A stretch of DNA of 64,000 nucleotides, taken from Papillibacter cinnamivorans DSM 12816. Its GTDB lineage: Bacteria > Bacillota > Clostridia > Oscillospirales > Oscillospiraceae. How positions within the stretch are numbered: position 1 is the first letter of the stretch; each line of letters begins with the position of its first letter. Both the position numbers and the translations under genes were made by a program. Shown piece after piece: positions 1 to 8,971 of the stretch. The notes under the pieces are model-generated. The model made no database searches and was not told the DNA's origin. It saw only the letters and a list, made by a program, of their open reading frames with translations. Location of the stretch: positions 1 through 64,000 of the forward strand of contig NZ_FWXW01000012.1 of the NCBI RefSeq assembly GCF_900176335.1, read 5' to 3'.

Positions 1-1037
1 GGATACAGTAGGAGTTGAAAAGACCACTACTGAAAGGCGGCGACCCATATGAGCTACCACCATCTTACACCGGAAGAACGGAAAAAGCTATTTCGGATGT
101 GGCGGAATAAAGAAAGTATCCGCCGTATGGCCGCGGCACTAAGGCGAAGTCCGGGCACGGTCAGCCGGGAACTGAAGCGAAACATCACATGGTACAGACA
201 TTCGCCGCTCTATCGGCCCGTCAATGCACAAAAGATGTATCAAGCCAGAAAGCATCGGCCAAGGGGCGGAAAATACCTGGATGCCCGGCTATACGGGTAC
301 GTACAGGAGAAATTGCTGTTGACCTGGTCCCCCGAACAGGTTTCCGGGAGAATCCGGCTGGACTACCCGGAGGACCCGGGAATGCGCGTATCCCACACGA
401 CGATCTACCGTTGGCTTCATAATAACCAACTGGCCCAGGCGGCTATGATCCATCTGCGGCATGAAGGACACCGCCACGGAGAACACCGGGGAAAATTTCT
501 GGGGATCCGCACTCTACGGCAGCGGGGCCGGGAGATCTGGCGCAGGGAGCGGATAGGAGACTGGGAACTGGATACCATCGTATCCAGCAGCAGGGAGAGC
601 CTGGCGGGGCTTCTTACCATGTGCGACCGAAAAAGCAGGTTCTGTATTTTGACCCTTCTGGAGCGATGCCGCAGTCATAACCACGTTTTTCGGGTATTGG
701 CCAGCGTAATTGAATCTTTCCCCTGCCGGTCCTTTACCCCCGACCAGGGCGGAGAATTCCATTGTTATCCCAGAGTGGAGAAAGAACTGGGTCTGCCCAT
801 GTACTTCTGCAATCCCTCCAGCCCATGGCAGAAAGGAAGCGTGGAGAACTTAAACGGCCTGGTCCGTGAATTTTTCCCGAAAGGAACCAATTTTACAGAC
901 GTCTCCCCCCAGCAGGTTGCCCAGGCGATGTCTTTGCTCAACAATCGTCCCCGAAAAAGCCTCCATTGGCTTACTCCCGCCGAATCCTTCACTCCCCCTT
1001 CCCTTTGACACTGTTGCACTTCTATTGACAATCCGCC
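1..1037 (+). mobile_element. IS30-type insertion sequence (left end at window edge)
   Basis: The transposase gene is bracketed by short imperfect inverted repeats. Read inwards, the right end contains CAATAGAAGTGCAACAG and the left end CAGTAGGAGTTGAAAAG, about 12 of 17 positions matching. The outermost few bases of the left repeat probably lie outside the window, so the target-site duplication cannot be checked here. No cargo gene is present. Confidence 0.6.
49..1008 (+). CDS. IS30 family transposase
   Basis: DDE transposase of 319 residues, the normal length for IS30 elements. It catalyses cut-and-paste or circle-mediated movement of its own element. The N-terminus has the family opening YHHLTPEERKKL followed by a helix-turn-helix (SIRRMAAALRRSPGTVSREL). 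The catalytic triad is visible as D in DWELDTI, D in TPDQGGEF and E in the SPWQKGSVENLNG block. The frame is open throughout, so the gene may still be active. Imperfect inverted repeats flank it: the right end lies near 1010-1037, and a diverged left copy sits in the first 30 bases, so the element begins at or just before the window start. The ribosome site is weak, as is common in IS elements. Confidence 0.95.
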   Translation: MSYHHLTPEERKKLFRMWRNKESIRRMAAALRRSPGTVSRELKRNITWYRHSPLYRPVNAQKMYQARKHRPRGGKYLDARLYGYVQEKLLLTWSPEQVSGRIRLDYPEDPGMRVSHTTIYRWLHNNQLAQAAMIHLRHEGHRHGEHRGKFLGIRTLRQRGREIWRRERIGDWELDTIVSSSRESLAGLLTMCDRKSRFCILTLLERCRSHNHVFRVLASVIESFPCRSFTPDQGGEFHCYPRVEKELGLPMYFCNPSSPWQKGSVENLNGLVREFFPKGTNFTDVSPQQVAQAMSLLNNRPRKSLHWLTPAESFTPPSL

Positions 1038-1039
1038 GC

Positions 1040-1379
1040 GCCGGGAAAAGTGGCCGAAAAAGGTGCGCCAAGAGGCCCCGGCCCCTTGGATTCTCACGGG
1101 AGGGCTCGGTGTCAGATGCGCCTCCGGAAAAACCCGGCCGCCGGCAGGATGAACCGCCCGGACAGTTCAAAAAAACAGGCACTCCATTCTAATCCCACGA
1201 CCGGCTTTCTAAAAACCGGTCTCAGCGGCTCAGAAAGTCTTCTAAAACCTTCTGCCTGCGACGTCAAAAAAGAACTGTGCTTCGACAACTGCCCTGATAG
1301 AAAAATAGTATTCTAGAAACGACATGCGGACGGCCTTTCGATCCGGTTTTTTTGCTTTAAATGATCTGGATAGGAGCGC
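1040..1379. other. Gene-free interval after the IS element
   Basis: About 340 bases with no convincing gene. Short open frames here lack ribosome sites and show no family resemblance. A small 6-bp-arm hairpin (GACCGG/CCGGTC, 1199-1221) is present, but no T-run marks it as a terminator for the oxidoreductase operon that ends at 1380 on the minus strand. Confidence 0.5.
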
Positions 1380-1943
1380 CTAAGCGCCGATTTCCCCGCA
1401 GTAGCCGCCTGTCACGTATTCCATTCCGCAGTCGAAGGCTCTTACGTTCGCGTCGATAAGCAGATGATCCTTTTTCCCGCCGATCACTTCCAGAGCTTTT
1501 ATAAAAAGTTCCCTGTCCAGCGCGCCGGAGACTCCGGCATAGGCCCCCAGCATCACCATGTTCGCCGTTTTCGCGTTTCCCAGCTCCTGAGCCAGCTCGT
1601 TTACGGGGACGGGGACCACCCGGAAATCCTTTCTCCCGGAACGTTTGGTCACCAAAGACGAATTCACCAGGAACAAGCCGCCGGGTACAACCTGGCGCTC
1701 ATATTTATCAAAGGACGGCAGGTTCATGACGATGGCGCAGTCGGGTGCTAAAATGACGGGGGAAGCGATGGGTCGGGAGGAAACGGTGACATGACAGTTT
1801 GCCGTACCGCCCCGCATTTCCGGCCCGTAGGAAGGCAGCCAGGTAACCTCCCGTTTCCGCAGAAGCCCCGCCTGAGCCAGAAGCATACCCGAGAGCATCA
1901 CGCCCTGGCCCCCGAAGCCGGCGATAATCACCTTTTCAGTCAT
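1380..1943 (-). CDS. 2-oxoacid:ferredoxin oxidoreductase, gamma subunit
   Basis: Gamma subunit (187 aa) of a four-subunit 2-oxoacid:ferredoxin oxidoreductase, which oxidatively decarboxylates a 2-oxoacid to an acyl-CoA and reduces ferredoxin in the cytoplasm. The family opening VIIAGFGGQGVMLSG and the later PSYGPEMRGG motif are both present. An in-frame ATG exists 12 codons upstream, but GGAGGAAG sits directly before the ATG at 1943, so that start is chosen; it overlaps the beta-subunit stop by 8 bases. It is the last gene of the operon ATPase-delta-alpha-beta-gamma. The subunit type is certain; the substrate (branched-chain 2-oxoacid versus 2-oxoglutarate) cannot be read from this subunit. 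Confidence 0.92.
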   Translation of the reverse strand: MTEKVIIAGFGGQGVMLSGMLLAQAGLLRKREVTWLPSYGPEMRGGTANCHVTVSSRPIASPVILAPDCAIVMNLPSFDKYERQVVPGGLFLVNSSLVTKRSGRKDFRVVPVPVNELAQELGNAKTANMVMLGAYAGVSGALDRELFIKALEVIGGKKDHLLIDANVRAFDCGMEYVTGGYCGEIGA

Positions 1944-2691
1944 TTTTACTTCCTCCTTCCGGTGTTCGAAATTTTCCAAGGGAATAATAGGGGATCATGT
2001 TTTCCTCCAGCCAGTGGAGAGCTTCTGCCGGGGTCAGGCCCCAGTTGGTGGGGCAGGTGGACAGAACCTCCACAAAGGAAAAGCCCTCGCCCCGAATCTG
2101 GCATTCAAACGCCTCCCGGATTGCCCTTCCCGCCCGCCTCACATGGGCGGGATCGTGCAGGGATACCCGCTCCACAAATTTTGCTCCGTCCACCGTGGCC
2201 AGAAGCTCCGACACGCGAAGGGGTTTTCCGTGAAGTGCCTCCGTCCGGCCGAAGGGAGCCGTGGTGGCCTTCTGTCCCACGAGGGTGGTGGGGGCCATCT
2301 GGCCTCCCGTCATGCCGTAGATGGCGTTGTTCACGAATATGGTGGTGATCTTCTCTCCCCGGACGGCGGCGTGGACCACCTCGGCCGTACCGATGGCCGC
2401 CAGGTCCCCGTCGCCCTGGTAGGTGAAGACGGCTGCCTCCGGGTGCACGCGCTTGATACCTGTGGCCACGGCGGGAGCTCTTCCGTGGGCCGCCTCCTGC
2501 ATGTCGCAGTTGAAATACTGATATGCGAAGACACTGCACCCCACGGGGGCCACGCCTATGGCGCTCCCCAGCACGTCCAGGTCCACCAGCGCCTCGGCGA
2601 TCAGCTTATGGATGATTCCGTGGGTGCAGCCGGGGCAGTAGTGAAGCGCCGAATCGGTAAGCCCCGGGGATTTATCGTAAATCACCTTCAT
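1936..2691 (-). CDS. 2-oxoacid:ferredoxin oxidoreductase, beta (TPP-binding) subunit
   Basis: Thiamine-pyrophosphate-binding beta subunit (251 aa). The signature CPGCTHGIIHK near residue 19 is the conserved beta-subunit motif. The GDGD (TYQGDGDLAAIG) followed by NNAIYGMTGGQ forms the TPP/Mg binding segment. With the alpha subunit it forms the active site that decarboxylates the 2-oxoacid. Its start overlaps the alpha stop by 4 bases (ATGA), which indicates translational coupling. It lacks the fused gamma or ferredoxin domains of pyruvate:ferredoxin oxidoreductase, consistent with the split VOR/KOR-type enzyme. Confidence 0.93.
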   Translation of the reverse strand: MKVIYDKSPGLTDSALHYCPGCTHGIIHKLIAEALVDLDVLGSAIGVAPVGCSVFAYQYFNCDMQEAAHGRAPAVATGIKRVHPEAAVFTYQGDGDLAAIGTAEVVHAAVRGEKITTIFVNNAIYGMTGGQMAPTTLVGQKATTAPFGRTEALHGKPLRVSELLATVDGAKFVERVSLHDPAHVRRAGRAIREAFECQIRGEGFSFVEVLSTCPTNWGLTPAEALHWLEENMIPYYSLGKFRTPEGGSKND

Positions 2692-3764
2692 ACCGGCCGC
2701 CTCCCCGCAATGACTTCAATCTCCCGGGCGATATCCCGGGGATCCGGAACAACGCCCCCGGTGCGTCCGTAGAAATGCACGGGCCACCGTCCGTTTGCGG
2801 CGATCTTCACGTCGTCGAGCATCTGGCCCATGCTCATTTCCACGCAGAGGACCCCCAAACAGTCCTTTCCGATCTTATCGAACTCCGCGTAAGGATACGG
2901 CCAGAGGGTGATGGGCCGGATGAGCCCCACGGGGATGCCCTTTGCCGTGCAGAGATCGACTGCCTCCCTCACGATTCTGGCGGTTGTCCCGTAGGCCGCC
3001 ACCACCACCCGGGCACCTTCCAGTCCGATGCTTTCCACGCGGGTCTCTCTTTCTGTGATCTCTCTGTACTGTGCCGCCAGGAGCAGGTTGAGTTCCTCCA
3101 GCTCCGCGGGATTTAAGTACAGGGAGGTTATAATATTCGGTTTCCGTTTTCCCCCGGTTCCGACGGTGGCCCAGGGCTTTTCCACAGGAGGGCGGCGGTC
3201 TGCCTCCCGCAGCTCCACCGGTTCCATCATCTGTCCGATCATTCCGTCGCACAGCAGCATGACGGGGATCCGGTAGCGATCCGCCAAATCAAAGGATTCC
3301 TGCATCAGATCCACCGCTTCCTGAAGGGTGGAGGGCGCCTCAACGATGATTCTGTAGTCCCCGTTTCCTCCGCCGCGGGTGGCCTGAAAATAATCCGACT
3401 GGGCGGGCTGGATCCCTCCCAGGCCGGGTCCTCCACGCATGACGTTGACGATGACGCAGGGAAGCCGGGCGCCGGCCAGGTAAGAGATTCCCTCCTGCTT
3501 GAGGGCGATGCCGGGGCTGGAGGAGGAGGTCATGACTCTTCCGCCGGCGCCTGCGGCTCCATATACCATGTTGATGGCGGCGATCTCGCTCTCCGCCTGA
3601 ACAAATACGCCCCCCACCTCCGGCAGATGCCTGGACATATATTCCGGCACTTCGTTTTGGGGGGTGATGGGATATCCGAAAAAGTACCGGCAGCCCGCGC
3701 GGATGGCGGCGCTCCCGATCGCTTCGTTTCCTTTCATCAGTACCTTGCCCATTTTTATGACCAT
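2688..3764 (-). CDS. vorB: 2-oxoacid:ferredoxin oxidoreductase, alpha subunit (VorB-type)
   Basis: Alpha subunit (358 aa) closely resembling proteins named VorB (3-methyl-2-oxobutanoate:ferredoxin oxidoreductase). Recognisable blocks are KGNEAIGSAAIRAGC, FGYPITPQNEVPEYM and MTSSSSPGIALKQEGISYLAG. These make up the pyrimidine-binding domain and domain II. In fermentative clostridia such enzymes convert branched-chain 2-oxoacids to acyl-CoAs, or run in reverse for biosynthesis. The start at 3764 is preceded by AAGGGG with 6-base spacing; the ATG at 3752 is the alternative. The naming follows overall likeness; substrate preference is inferred. Confidence 0.9.
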   Translation of the reverse strand: MVIKMGKVLMKGNEAIGSAAIRAGCRYFFGYPITPQNEVPEYMSRHLPEVGGVFVQAESEIAAINMVYGAAGAGGRVMTSSSSPGIALKQEGISYLAGARLPCVIVNVMRGGPGLGGIQPAQSDYFQATRGGGNGDYRIIVEAPSTLQEAVDLMQESFDLADRYRIPVMLLCDGMIGQMMEPVELREADRRPPVEKPWATVGTGGKRKPNIITSLYLNPAELEELNLLLAAQYREITERETRVESIGLEGARVVVAAYGTTARIVREAVDLCTAKGIPVGLIRPITLWPYPYAEFDKIGKDCLGVLCVEMSMGQMLDDVKIAANGRWPVHFYGRTGGVVPDPRDIAREIEVIAGRRPV

Positions 3765-3880
3765 TCCTTTCCCCTTAAGGTAAAGCACAAAGTGACCATG
3801 AAAAAGCAGGTCATCCGTTGTGCGGACAATTCAAATTTTACCGCCCGTACCAAGGCGGGGGGATCCGAACCTGGCCCGCC

Positions 3881-4096
3881 TCAATCCCTGGTTATCCGTA
3901 TCGCGGAATCGGGGCACATGAGGGCGCAGTTTCCGCAGCCGACGCACGCTTCCGGGTGCAGCACCGCGGCGGGGGAATACCCCTTGGCGTTGAGAACGGA
4001 CTCGTCGATGCCCAGAACGCCCTTCGGGCAGGCTTTTACGCACAGCCCGCAGCTTTTGCACCATTCCGAGCGGATTTCCACCGTATTTTTAGACAT
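3881..4096 (-). CDS. 2-oxoacid:ferredoxin oxidoreductase, delta (2x[4Fe-4S] ferredoxin) subunit
   Basis: Small 71-aa ferredoxin-like subunit with two complete cluster-binding motifs: CKSCGLCVKACP near residues 14-25 and CVGCGNCALMCP near residues 51-62. It carries electrons from the TPP centre to external ferredoxin. The start is preceded by GGGAGG and overlaps the end of the upstream ATPase gene by 8 bases. Roughly 115 bases separate it from the alpha gene, the widest gap in this operon. Confidence 0.93.
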   Translation of the reverse strand: MSKNTVEIRSEWCKSCGLCVKACPKGVLGIDESVLNAKGYSPAAVLHPEACVGCGNCALMCPDSAIRITRD

Positions 4097-4790
4097 GGTT
4101 TTCGCCTCCCTGTGACCAAATATCCCGCAGCAGCCGCCTCATGACAAACACCCTGCCTTCCAAACCCTCCGGCTTTTGCCCCGCCAGGGTTTCAGAAATA
4201 CAGGTGTACCGAACGGGAAGGCCGGTCGAACCGCTCACCTCGCGGCAGAGCCTGTTTCCGGCCAGAACATCCTCCCAGGTTGTCTCATCGCCCATGTGGG
4301 TGTTGCTGACGAGACCGCTCACCTTCAGCCTGCTGACCGCCTCGATTTCCTTCAGCAATCGGATCACCTGGTCCGCCGTCCCGGTCTCGGGCCGGTTTGC
4401 GTTTACGACCATCCACATTTCATATTGGTGGCCATCCAATTTTTCGTGAAGCCGCCCCAGCACCCTGGCCCCCGCAGGGTCTCCCCCCACGTCCGCGAGG
4501 CGTTCCCCGAAGGTTTCGTCAAACAGGGCGAAGATTCTGGGCGATAGAGCGGGAATATCCGCCCAAACGCCGTTTTCCAGGCTGCTGCCCACCACGGTGA
4601 CGCCCCGTTCCTCCAGAAATTCCGATTTGTTCCGGGACCGGTAAAAAGGATTGACGATATCCAGGTCGGCCAGGAGGACCCGTTTTCCCTCGGAAGCCTT
4701 CTCCAGAGCGTAGTTGAGAGCAAACTCGGTCTTTCCGCTGCCGTAGTGCCCTACGATCAGCTTCATGCCGCCCTTCTCATTCCGTTCCAT
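4089..4790 (-). CDS. P-loop ATPase of the CobQ/MinD/ParA superfamily
   Basis: Cytoplasmic P-loop NTPase of about 230 residues. The Walker A motif GHYGSGKTEF comes a few residues after the start, then LLADLDIVNPFYRS (deviant Walker region) and later VVNANRPETGT. Proteins of this type often precede VOR/KOR-type oxidoreductase genes in clostridia; their role there is unknown, and cofactor or cluster handling is only a guess. The start is uncertain: AAAGGA precedes the ATG at 4790 with 8-base spacing, but ATGs at 4766 (MKLIVGHYG) and 4799 are also possible. It is the first gene of the five-gene operon. Confidence 0.85.
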   Translation of the reverse strand: MERNEKGGMKLIVGHYGSGKTEFALNYALEKASEGKRVLLADLDIVNPFYRSRNKSEFLEERGVTVVGSSLENGVWADIPALSPRIFALFDETFGERLADVGGDPAGARVLGRLHEKLDGHQYEMWMVVNANRPETGTADQVIRLLKEIEAVSRLKVSGLVSNTHMGDETTWEDVLAGNRLCREVSGSTGLPVRYTCISETLAGQKPEGLEGRVFVMRRLLRDIWSQGGENHV

Positions 4791-4885
4791 CGTGGCCATC
4801 CTTTCCCCCGGCGGGAACCCGGACGGCGGGGCATCGCGCTTATCCGGGCTTGTGCAATTTACGGCACTCATTCTTTCATATTATC

Positions 4886-4915
4886 ATTGTATTTGTGCAT
4901 TCCGTAGTTTCACAA
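4886..4915 (-). promoter_or_regulatory. Putative promoter of the oxidoreductase operon
   Basis: On the minus strand TTGTGA (4910-4915) is followed after 18 bases by TACAAT (4886-4891). It lies about 90 bases upstream of the ATPase start, in the only AT-rich part of the gap. Called by eye. Confidence 0.35.
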
Positions 4916-5238
4916 CATCCAATTCCATTTTGATTGTCATCCAATCATACGCATCAGGCCATCCATTGAAACCCTTTGGGTTGCCCATTTATCCGTCAAG
5001 CGCTTTGATTTTTGAGGGTTTAGAGGCGATTTCATCCCCAAGATCGTTGCCGGGACAGAAAAAGCAGGGACCGTCTCAGGATCTCGGTTGCATCTTGGGG
5101 CGGCCCTGTTGTTCATTTTTAGGTTTTTAAATTTATATAAGCGCGCATGCGGGCGCTTTTTTTTTCGCTGAGCATTTCCGCAGGGTTTGGAGAGCTCGCG
5201 GAGAACGCCCTGTTCCCACGCAAATCTGAAGATCCAAT
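4916..5238. other. Gene-free interval with two hairpins
   Basis: No gene is supported here. An imperfect long hairpin with G-U pairs spans 5065-5108 and is followed on the minus strand by CTTTTTC, so it may back up the terminator at 5246. A plus-strand hairpin (AAGCGC/GCGCTT, 5139-5158) is followed by eight T but has no plus-strand gene upstream inside the interval; it could stop antisense transcription. Confidence 0.4.
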
Positions 5239-5278
5239 AAAAAAAGCAGTCTCAAACATTCATACCGTTTGAGACTGC
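5238..5278 (-). terminator. Intrinsic terminator after the ECF transporter gene
   Basis: Perfect 12-bp stem GCAGTCTCAAAC/GTTTGAGACTGC with a 9-base loop, followed on the minus strand by seven T. It ends the XRE-lepA-ECF transcription unit. Confidence 0.85.
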
Positions 5279-5403
5279 CCTTTATCCGAGCAACCGCGAT
5301 AGTCGCCCGCCGGCGCCCGGAAAAACCCGCCTGTACGTTCGGGGCGCCGGTGTGCGCCCGCTGTGAATCTTTCCTCCGGCATCAAAGCCGGAAGATCGCT
5401 GTA

Positions 5404-5895
5404 TTATAAAGAGATTCCCTTTTCCAGCCGCCGTACGGCCGGCAGAAGCACCGCCGCGGCCGCTGCGCCGGCGAACCATTGGATCAGGTTGAAGGGAAGG
5501 GACACGGCGGCGTAGGCCGTTCCGAAAAAAAAGATTTCAAACAGTCCGTATCCGGCCGTCATAATGGCGCCGCCCACAAAGCCGGAGAGAATATAGCCTC
5601 TTGCGGTTTTTTTCCGGGAGACCGCCCCGCAGGCCAGAGCCATGAGTCCCTTTATAAAGAAGGTGGGGACGGCGTAGACCGCGGAGCCCACGGCGATATC
5701 CGCAAGGCAGCTGCCCACCGCCGCCGAGGCAGCCGCGGCGGGTCCTCCCAGAAGGAAGGCCGTCATGGTGATGACCACGTCGCCGAAATTGAGATAGGCT
5801 CCCGAGGTTCCCGGGACCGGAAGTTTCACGATCCAGGTTACGAGAAACACGATCGCCGCGGCAATGGCCGAGTAAGTGATTTTCCTTGTGCGCAT
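5404..5895 (-). CDS. ECF transporter S component
   Basis: Integral membrane protein of 163 aa with about five to six hydrophobic helices, the size and look of an S (substrate-capture) component of an energy-coupling-factor vitamin transporter. Typical features are ITYSAIAAAIVFLVTWIVK at the N-terminus, NFGDVVITMTAFLLGGPAAA, and the basic loop VSRKKTARGY. It would work with ATPase and EcfT subunits encoded elsewhere. GGAGAT precedes the chosen ATG; the longer open frame upstream is untranslated. The substrate is unknown; the fold resembles members thought to carry pantothenate or related vitamins. No riboswitch is recognisable upstream. Confidence 0.8.
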   Translation of the reverse strand: MRTRKITYSAIAAAIVFLVTWIVKLPVPGTSGAYLNFGDVVITMTAFLLGGPAAAASAAVGSCLADIAVGSAVYAVPTFFIKGLMALACGAVSRKKTARGYILSGFVGGAIMTAGYGLFEIFFFGTAYAAVSLPFNLIQWFAGAAAAAVLLPAVRRLEKGISL

Positions 5896-6006
5896 GAAAA
5901 TCCATCTCCGATTAAGCATTCCTGCTAGTATATGCTGTTTCGGATTACGATAACACGAAACGGCACTGGGCGCAAGGCATTTCCGCACAATCGGCGGAAT
6001 CCGGCC

Positions 6007-6048
6007 AAAAATCGGCAAAACACCGGACCGGCGGCAGCCGGTCCGGTG
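6007..6048 (-). terminator. Intrinsic terminator after lepA
   Basis: 12-bp stem CACCGGACCGGC/GCCGGTCCGGTG with loop, followed on the minus strand by TTTTGCCGATTTTT. It lies between lepA and the ECF gene and probably gives partial termination. Confidence 0.7.
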
Positions 6049-6082
6049 CTGTTGATGCATAATAATGAAAAGAACGGTGTTT

Positions 6083-7888
6083 CTATTCGTCCAGTTTTAA
6101 AACCGCCATGAACGCCTCCTGGGGGACCGAGACCGAGCCCAGGTTCCGCATGCGTTTTTTTCCTTCCTTCTGCTTCTCCAGGAGCTTTTTCTTTCGGGTG
6201 ATGTCGCCCCCGTAGCACTTGGCCAGCACGTCCTTGCGCACCGCCTTGATGGTCTCCCTGGCGATGACCTTGGAACCGATGGCCGCCTGCACGGGCACCT
6301 CGAAGAGCTGCCGCGGGATGTTCTCCTTCAGCTTTTCCGCGATTCGCCTCCCGCGGGCGTAAGCTTTGTCCGCGTGCACGATGAAGGACAGGGCGTCCAC
6401 AGGTTCTCCGTTTAAAAGGATGTCCAGCTTCACAAGGTCCGACTGCCGGTATCCCGAAAGCTCGTAGTCCAGCGACGCATACCCCCGTGTCCGGGATTTG
6501 AGGGCGTCGAAGAAATCATAGATGATCTCCCCCAGGGGAAGCTGATAGTGCAGCTCCACCCGGTCGGTGTCCAGGTATTTCATGTCCTTGTATTCCCCCC
6601 GCCGTTCCTGGCAGAGGTCCATGATGTTCCCCACGTATTCCGGCGGCGTGATGATGGCGGCCTTCACAAACGGCTCCTCCATATACTCAATCTCCCCGGG
6701 ATTCGGAAAATTCAGCGGATTGTCGATCACCAGCATTTCCCCATTGGTCTTTTTCACGCGGTAGATGACGCTGGGCGCCGTGGTGATGAGGTCCAGGTTG
6801 TATTCCCGTTCCAGCCGCTCCTGGATGATCTCCATATGCAGCAGCCCCAGAAAACCGCAGCGGAAGCCGAAGCCCAGGGCGATGGAACTCTCCGGTTCAT
6901 AGACCAGAGACGCGTCGTTGAGTTGGAGCTTCTCCAGTGCGTCCCTGAGGTCGGGATATCGGGCGCTGTCCGCCGGATACAGTCCCGAAAAGACCATGGG
7001 CTGAACCTTCCGGTATCCGGCCAGGGGAGCCGAGGCGGGACGCTCCGCGCCGGTCACCGTGTCTCCCACCCGGGTATCCTTCACATTCTTGATGCTGGCG
7101 GTGAAATAGCCCACCTCGCCGGCGCTCAGGCTCTCGCAGGGGACCATCCCCTTGGGATGGAGATACCCTGTCTCCACCACGTCGTACTCCGCGCCGGAGG
7201 CCATCATCCGGATGTTCATATGGGGGCGCAGTTCTCCGTCCATCACCCGGACGAAGACGATGACTCCCCGGTAGCTGTCGTACTGGCTGTCGAAAATAAG
7301 CGCCCGCAGCGGCGCTTTGGAGTCCCCCTTTGGCGCCGGAACGCCGGCCACAATGAGCTCCAGCACGGCCTCGATCCCGATTCCCATCTTGGCCGACACC
7401 TCGGGCGCGTCCATGGCGGGGATGCCGATGACGTTCTCGATTTCATGTTTTACCTTCCGGGGATTGGCGCTGGGCAGATCGATCTTGTTGATGACCGGCA
7501 GAACCTCCAGGTTGTGATCCAGCGCGAGATAAGTGTTGGCAAGGGTCTGTGCCTCAATCCCCTGGGCGGCGTCCACCACCAGAATCGCTCCCTCGCACGC
7601 TGCCAGGGAGCGGGATACTTCGTAATTGAAATCCACATGACCCGGGGTGTCGATGAGGTTAAGGACATAGGTTTCTCCGTCCCCGGCGGTGTAACCCAGC
7701 CGGACGGCCCGGGCTTTGATGGTAATGCCCCGTTCCCGTTCCAGCTCCATGTTGTCCAGGATCTGATTCTCCATCTCCCGGGCGGCCACAGCGTTGCAGC
7801 GCTCCAGCAGACGGTCGGCCAGGGTGGACTTGCCGTGGTCGATATGGGCGATAATGGAAAAATTTCGGATTTTATTCTGGTCTGTCAA
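6083..7888 (-). CDS. lepA: Elongation factor 4 (LepA), ribosome back-translocase GTPase
   Basis: Full-length translational GTPase (601 aa). It carries G1 [10 protein letters not shown]3 DTPGHVDF and G4 NKID, then the EF-G-like domains and the LepA-specific C-terminal domain ending near [17 protein letters not shown]. It acts on stalled or mis-translocated ribosomes. The ATG at 7903 has no ribosome site, whereas GAGGTG lies 7 bases before an in-frame TTG at 7888, which yields the familiar opening [22 protein letters not shown] is therefore preferred. It follows the XRE regulator by 47 bases and likely shares its promoter. Confidence 0.95.
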   Translation of the reverse strand: MTDQNKIRNFSIIAHIDHGKSTLADRLLERCNAVAAREMENQILDNMELERERGITIKARAVRLGYTAGDGETYVLNLIDTPGHVDFNYEVSRSLAACEGAILVVDAAQGIEAQTLANTYLALDHNLEVLPVINKIDLPSANPRKVKHEIENVIGIPAMDAPEVSAKMGIGIEAVLELIVAGVPAPKGDSKAPLRALIFDSQYDSYRGVIVFVRVMDGELRPHMNIRMMASGAEYDVVETGYLHPKGMVPCESLSAGEVGYFTASIKNVKDTRVGDTVTGAERPASAPLAGYRKVQPMVFSGLYPADSARYPDLRDALEKLQLNDASLVYEPESSIALGFGFRCGFLGLLHMEIIQERLEREYNLDLITTAPSVIYRVKKTNGEMLVIDNPLNFPNPGEIEYMEEPFVKAAIITPPEYVGNIMDLCQERRGEYKDMKYLDTDRVELHYQLPLGEIIYDFFDALKSRTRGYASLDYELSGYRQSDLVKLDILLNGEPVDALSFIVHADKAYARGRRIAEKLKENIPRQLFEVPVQAAIGSKVIARETIKAVRKDVLAKCYGGDITRKKKLLEKQKEGKKRMRNLGSVSVPQEAFMAVLKLDE

Positions 7889-7935
7889 TGTGACGCACCT
7901 CATGGCAGAATGGTTTCGGATTTTGCTGTTTTCGG

Positions 7936-8628
7936 CTATTTATCGATTGCCTTTGCAACGCGCTCATCGGTGGAGTGGAGAACCTGTAAAAGAGACTGGA
8001 ACATGACGGGATGGCTGCGGGCCAGGGCGTCGTTGCTCACCGGAGGGATCTCGCCGACGCCGCTCTCGCCCCGGGCGGAACGGGCCAGCAGCTGGATAAA
8101 GCGGGCTTCCGACATAAGCATGTCCCCGTCGGCGGCGCTGCTGCTGACGGTGTCGGATACGATGGAGAAGTACCCCTCGGGGCGGTTGCCTCCCGCCCGG
8201 TAGATGTCCCGGAACAGCTTATAGATTGCCGTTTCCAGAAACGCGGACGCCTCCAGGATGGCTTCCCGGTTACCGGTGGAGGAAAGCAGGTCAAAAATGA
8301 CGCAGGTCGAGTTGACCAGAAGCTTTTTATTTAATGTGGCAAGAATGCTTCCGTGGAGCACATTATCCTTTTCGGTGCTGTAATCATACAGCTCCTCGGC
8401 GGCAATGGTGGTTCCGTCCCGGGACAGGGTCCGCCCCAGAAGATAATCGGAAGATACGCCGTAATAGTCGCAGGCTTTGAGCACAAAAGCAAGGCCCGGC
8501 TCCCGAATCCCGTTTTCATAATGTGACAACAGCGCCTGAGAGATTTCCAGATCCCCGGCTGCCGCCCGCTGGCTGATCCCCCTCTCCTGCCTGAGAAGAG
8601 AGAGTGTTCTTGAGAAACTGGTATTCAA
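7936..8628 (-). CDS. XRE-family transcriptional regulator
   Basis: Protein of 230 aa with an N-terminal Cro/C1-type helix-turn-helix ([29 protein letters not shown], about residues 8-36) and a poorly conserved, mostly helical C-terminal domain of unknown ligand. The motif ending [21 protein letters not shown] is the usual close of the SinR/XRE domain. A TTG at 8628 preceded by AGGTGAGG is taken as start because no ATG fits and the ribosome site is strong. A good promoter stands 58-93 bases upstream. It is co-directional with lepA. Confidence 0.8.
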   Translation of the reverse strand: MNTSFSRTLSLLRQERGISQRAAAGDLEISQALLSHYENGIREPGLAFVLKACDYYGVSSDYLLGRTLSRDGTTIAAEELYDYSTEKDNVLHGSILATLNKKLLVNSTCVIFDLLSSTGNREAILEASAFLETAIYKLFRDIYRAGGNRPEGYFSIVSDTVSSSAADGDMLMSEARFIQLLARSARGESGVGEIPPVSNDALARSHPVMFQSLLQVLHSTDERVAKAIDK

Positions 8629-8692
8629 GTGCCTCACCTCGAATTGAAAAATCGCAGCTTCTGAACAAGAAGAAAGATATAACGCTGAGTAT

Positions 8693-8721
8693 AGTATATT
8701 CGATCGTGTATAGCCTGTAAA
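8693..8721 (-). promoter_or_regulatory. Promoter of the XRE-lepA unit
   Basis: TTTACA (8716-8721) and TATACT (8693-8698) on the minus strand with a 17-base spacer; both hexamers match consensus at five of six positions. Confidence 0.7.
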
Positions 8722-8902
8722 TAGAATTTGAGACTTCCGCAAGAAATTTTGACGCAATAGTGGCATTATAAAAGGTATCGGCGGAAGGAAGTGAGGGGAA
8801 TCTCTACCGCGTGATTTGCTCCTTCCGCGGCCGGAAATTGCGGTAAACAAACCGATCCGGGGCTGATTATATCAAAAAATACAAGATTTCATGCAATATG
8901 AC

Positions 8903-8931
8903 TTGCGCCGAAATCGGACCGGTTGTATAAT
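8903..8931 (+). promoter_or_regulatory. Promoter of pta
   Basis: TTGCGC (8903-8908), 17-base spacer, TATAAT (8926-8931), about 35 bases before the pta ribosome site. Confidence 0.65.
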
Positions 8932-8971
8932 CGGTATGGTAAAAAAATTCAGGAAAACGGAGGGAAATTCC

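Noticed and set aside
1050-1316. Short plus-strand frames downstream of the IS element
   Set aside because: No ribosome site, no family match and arginine/proline-rich composition typical of non-coding GC-rich DNA.
6548-8203. 551-codon plus-strand frame across lepA
   Set aside because: Antisense shadow of lepA, which is certain on the other strand.
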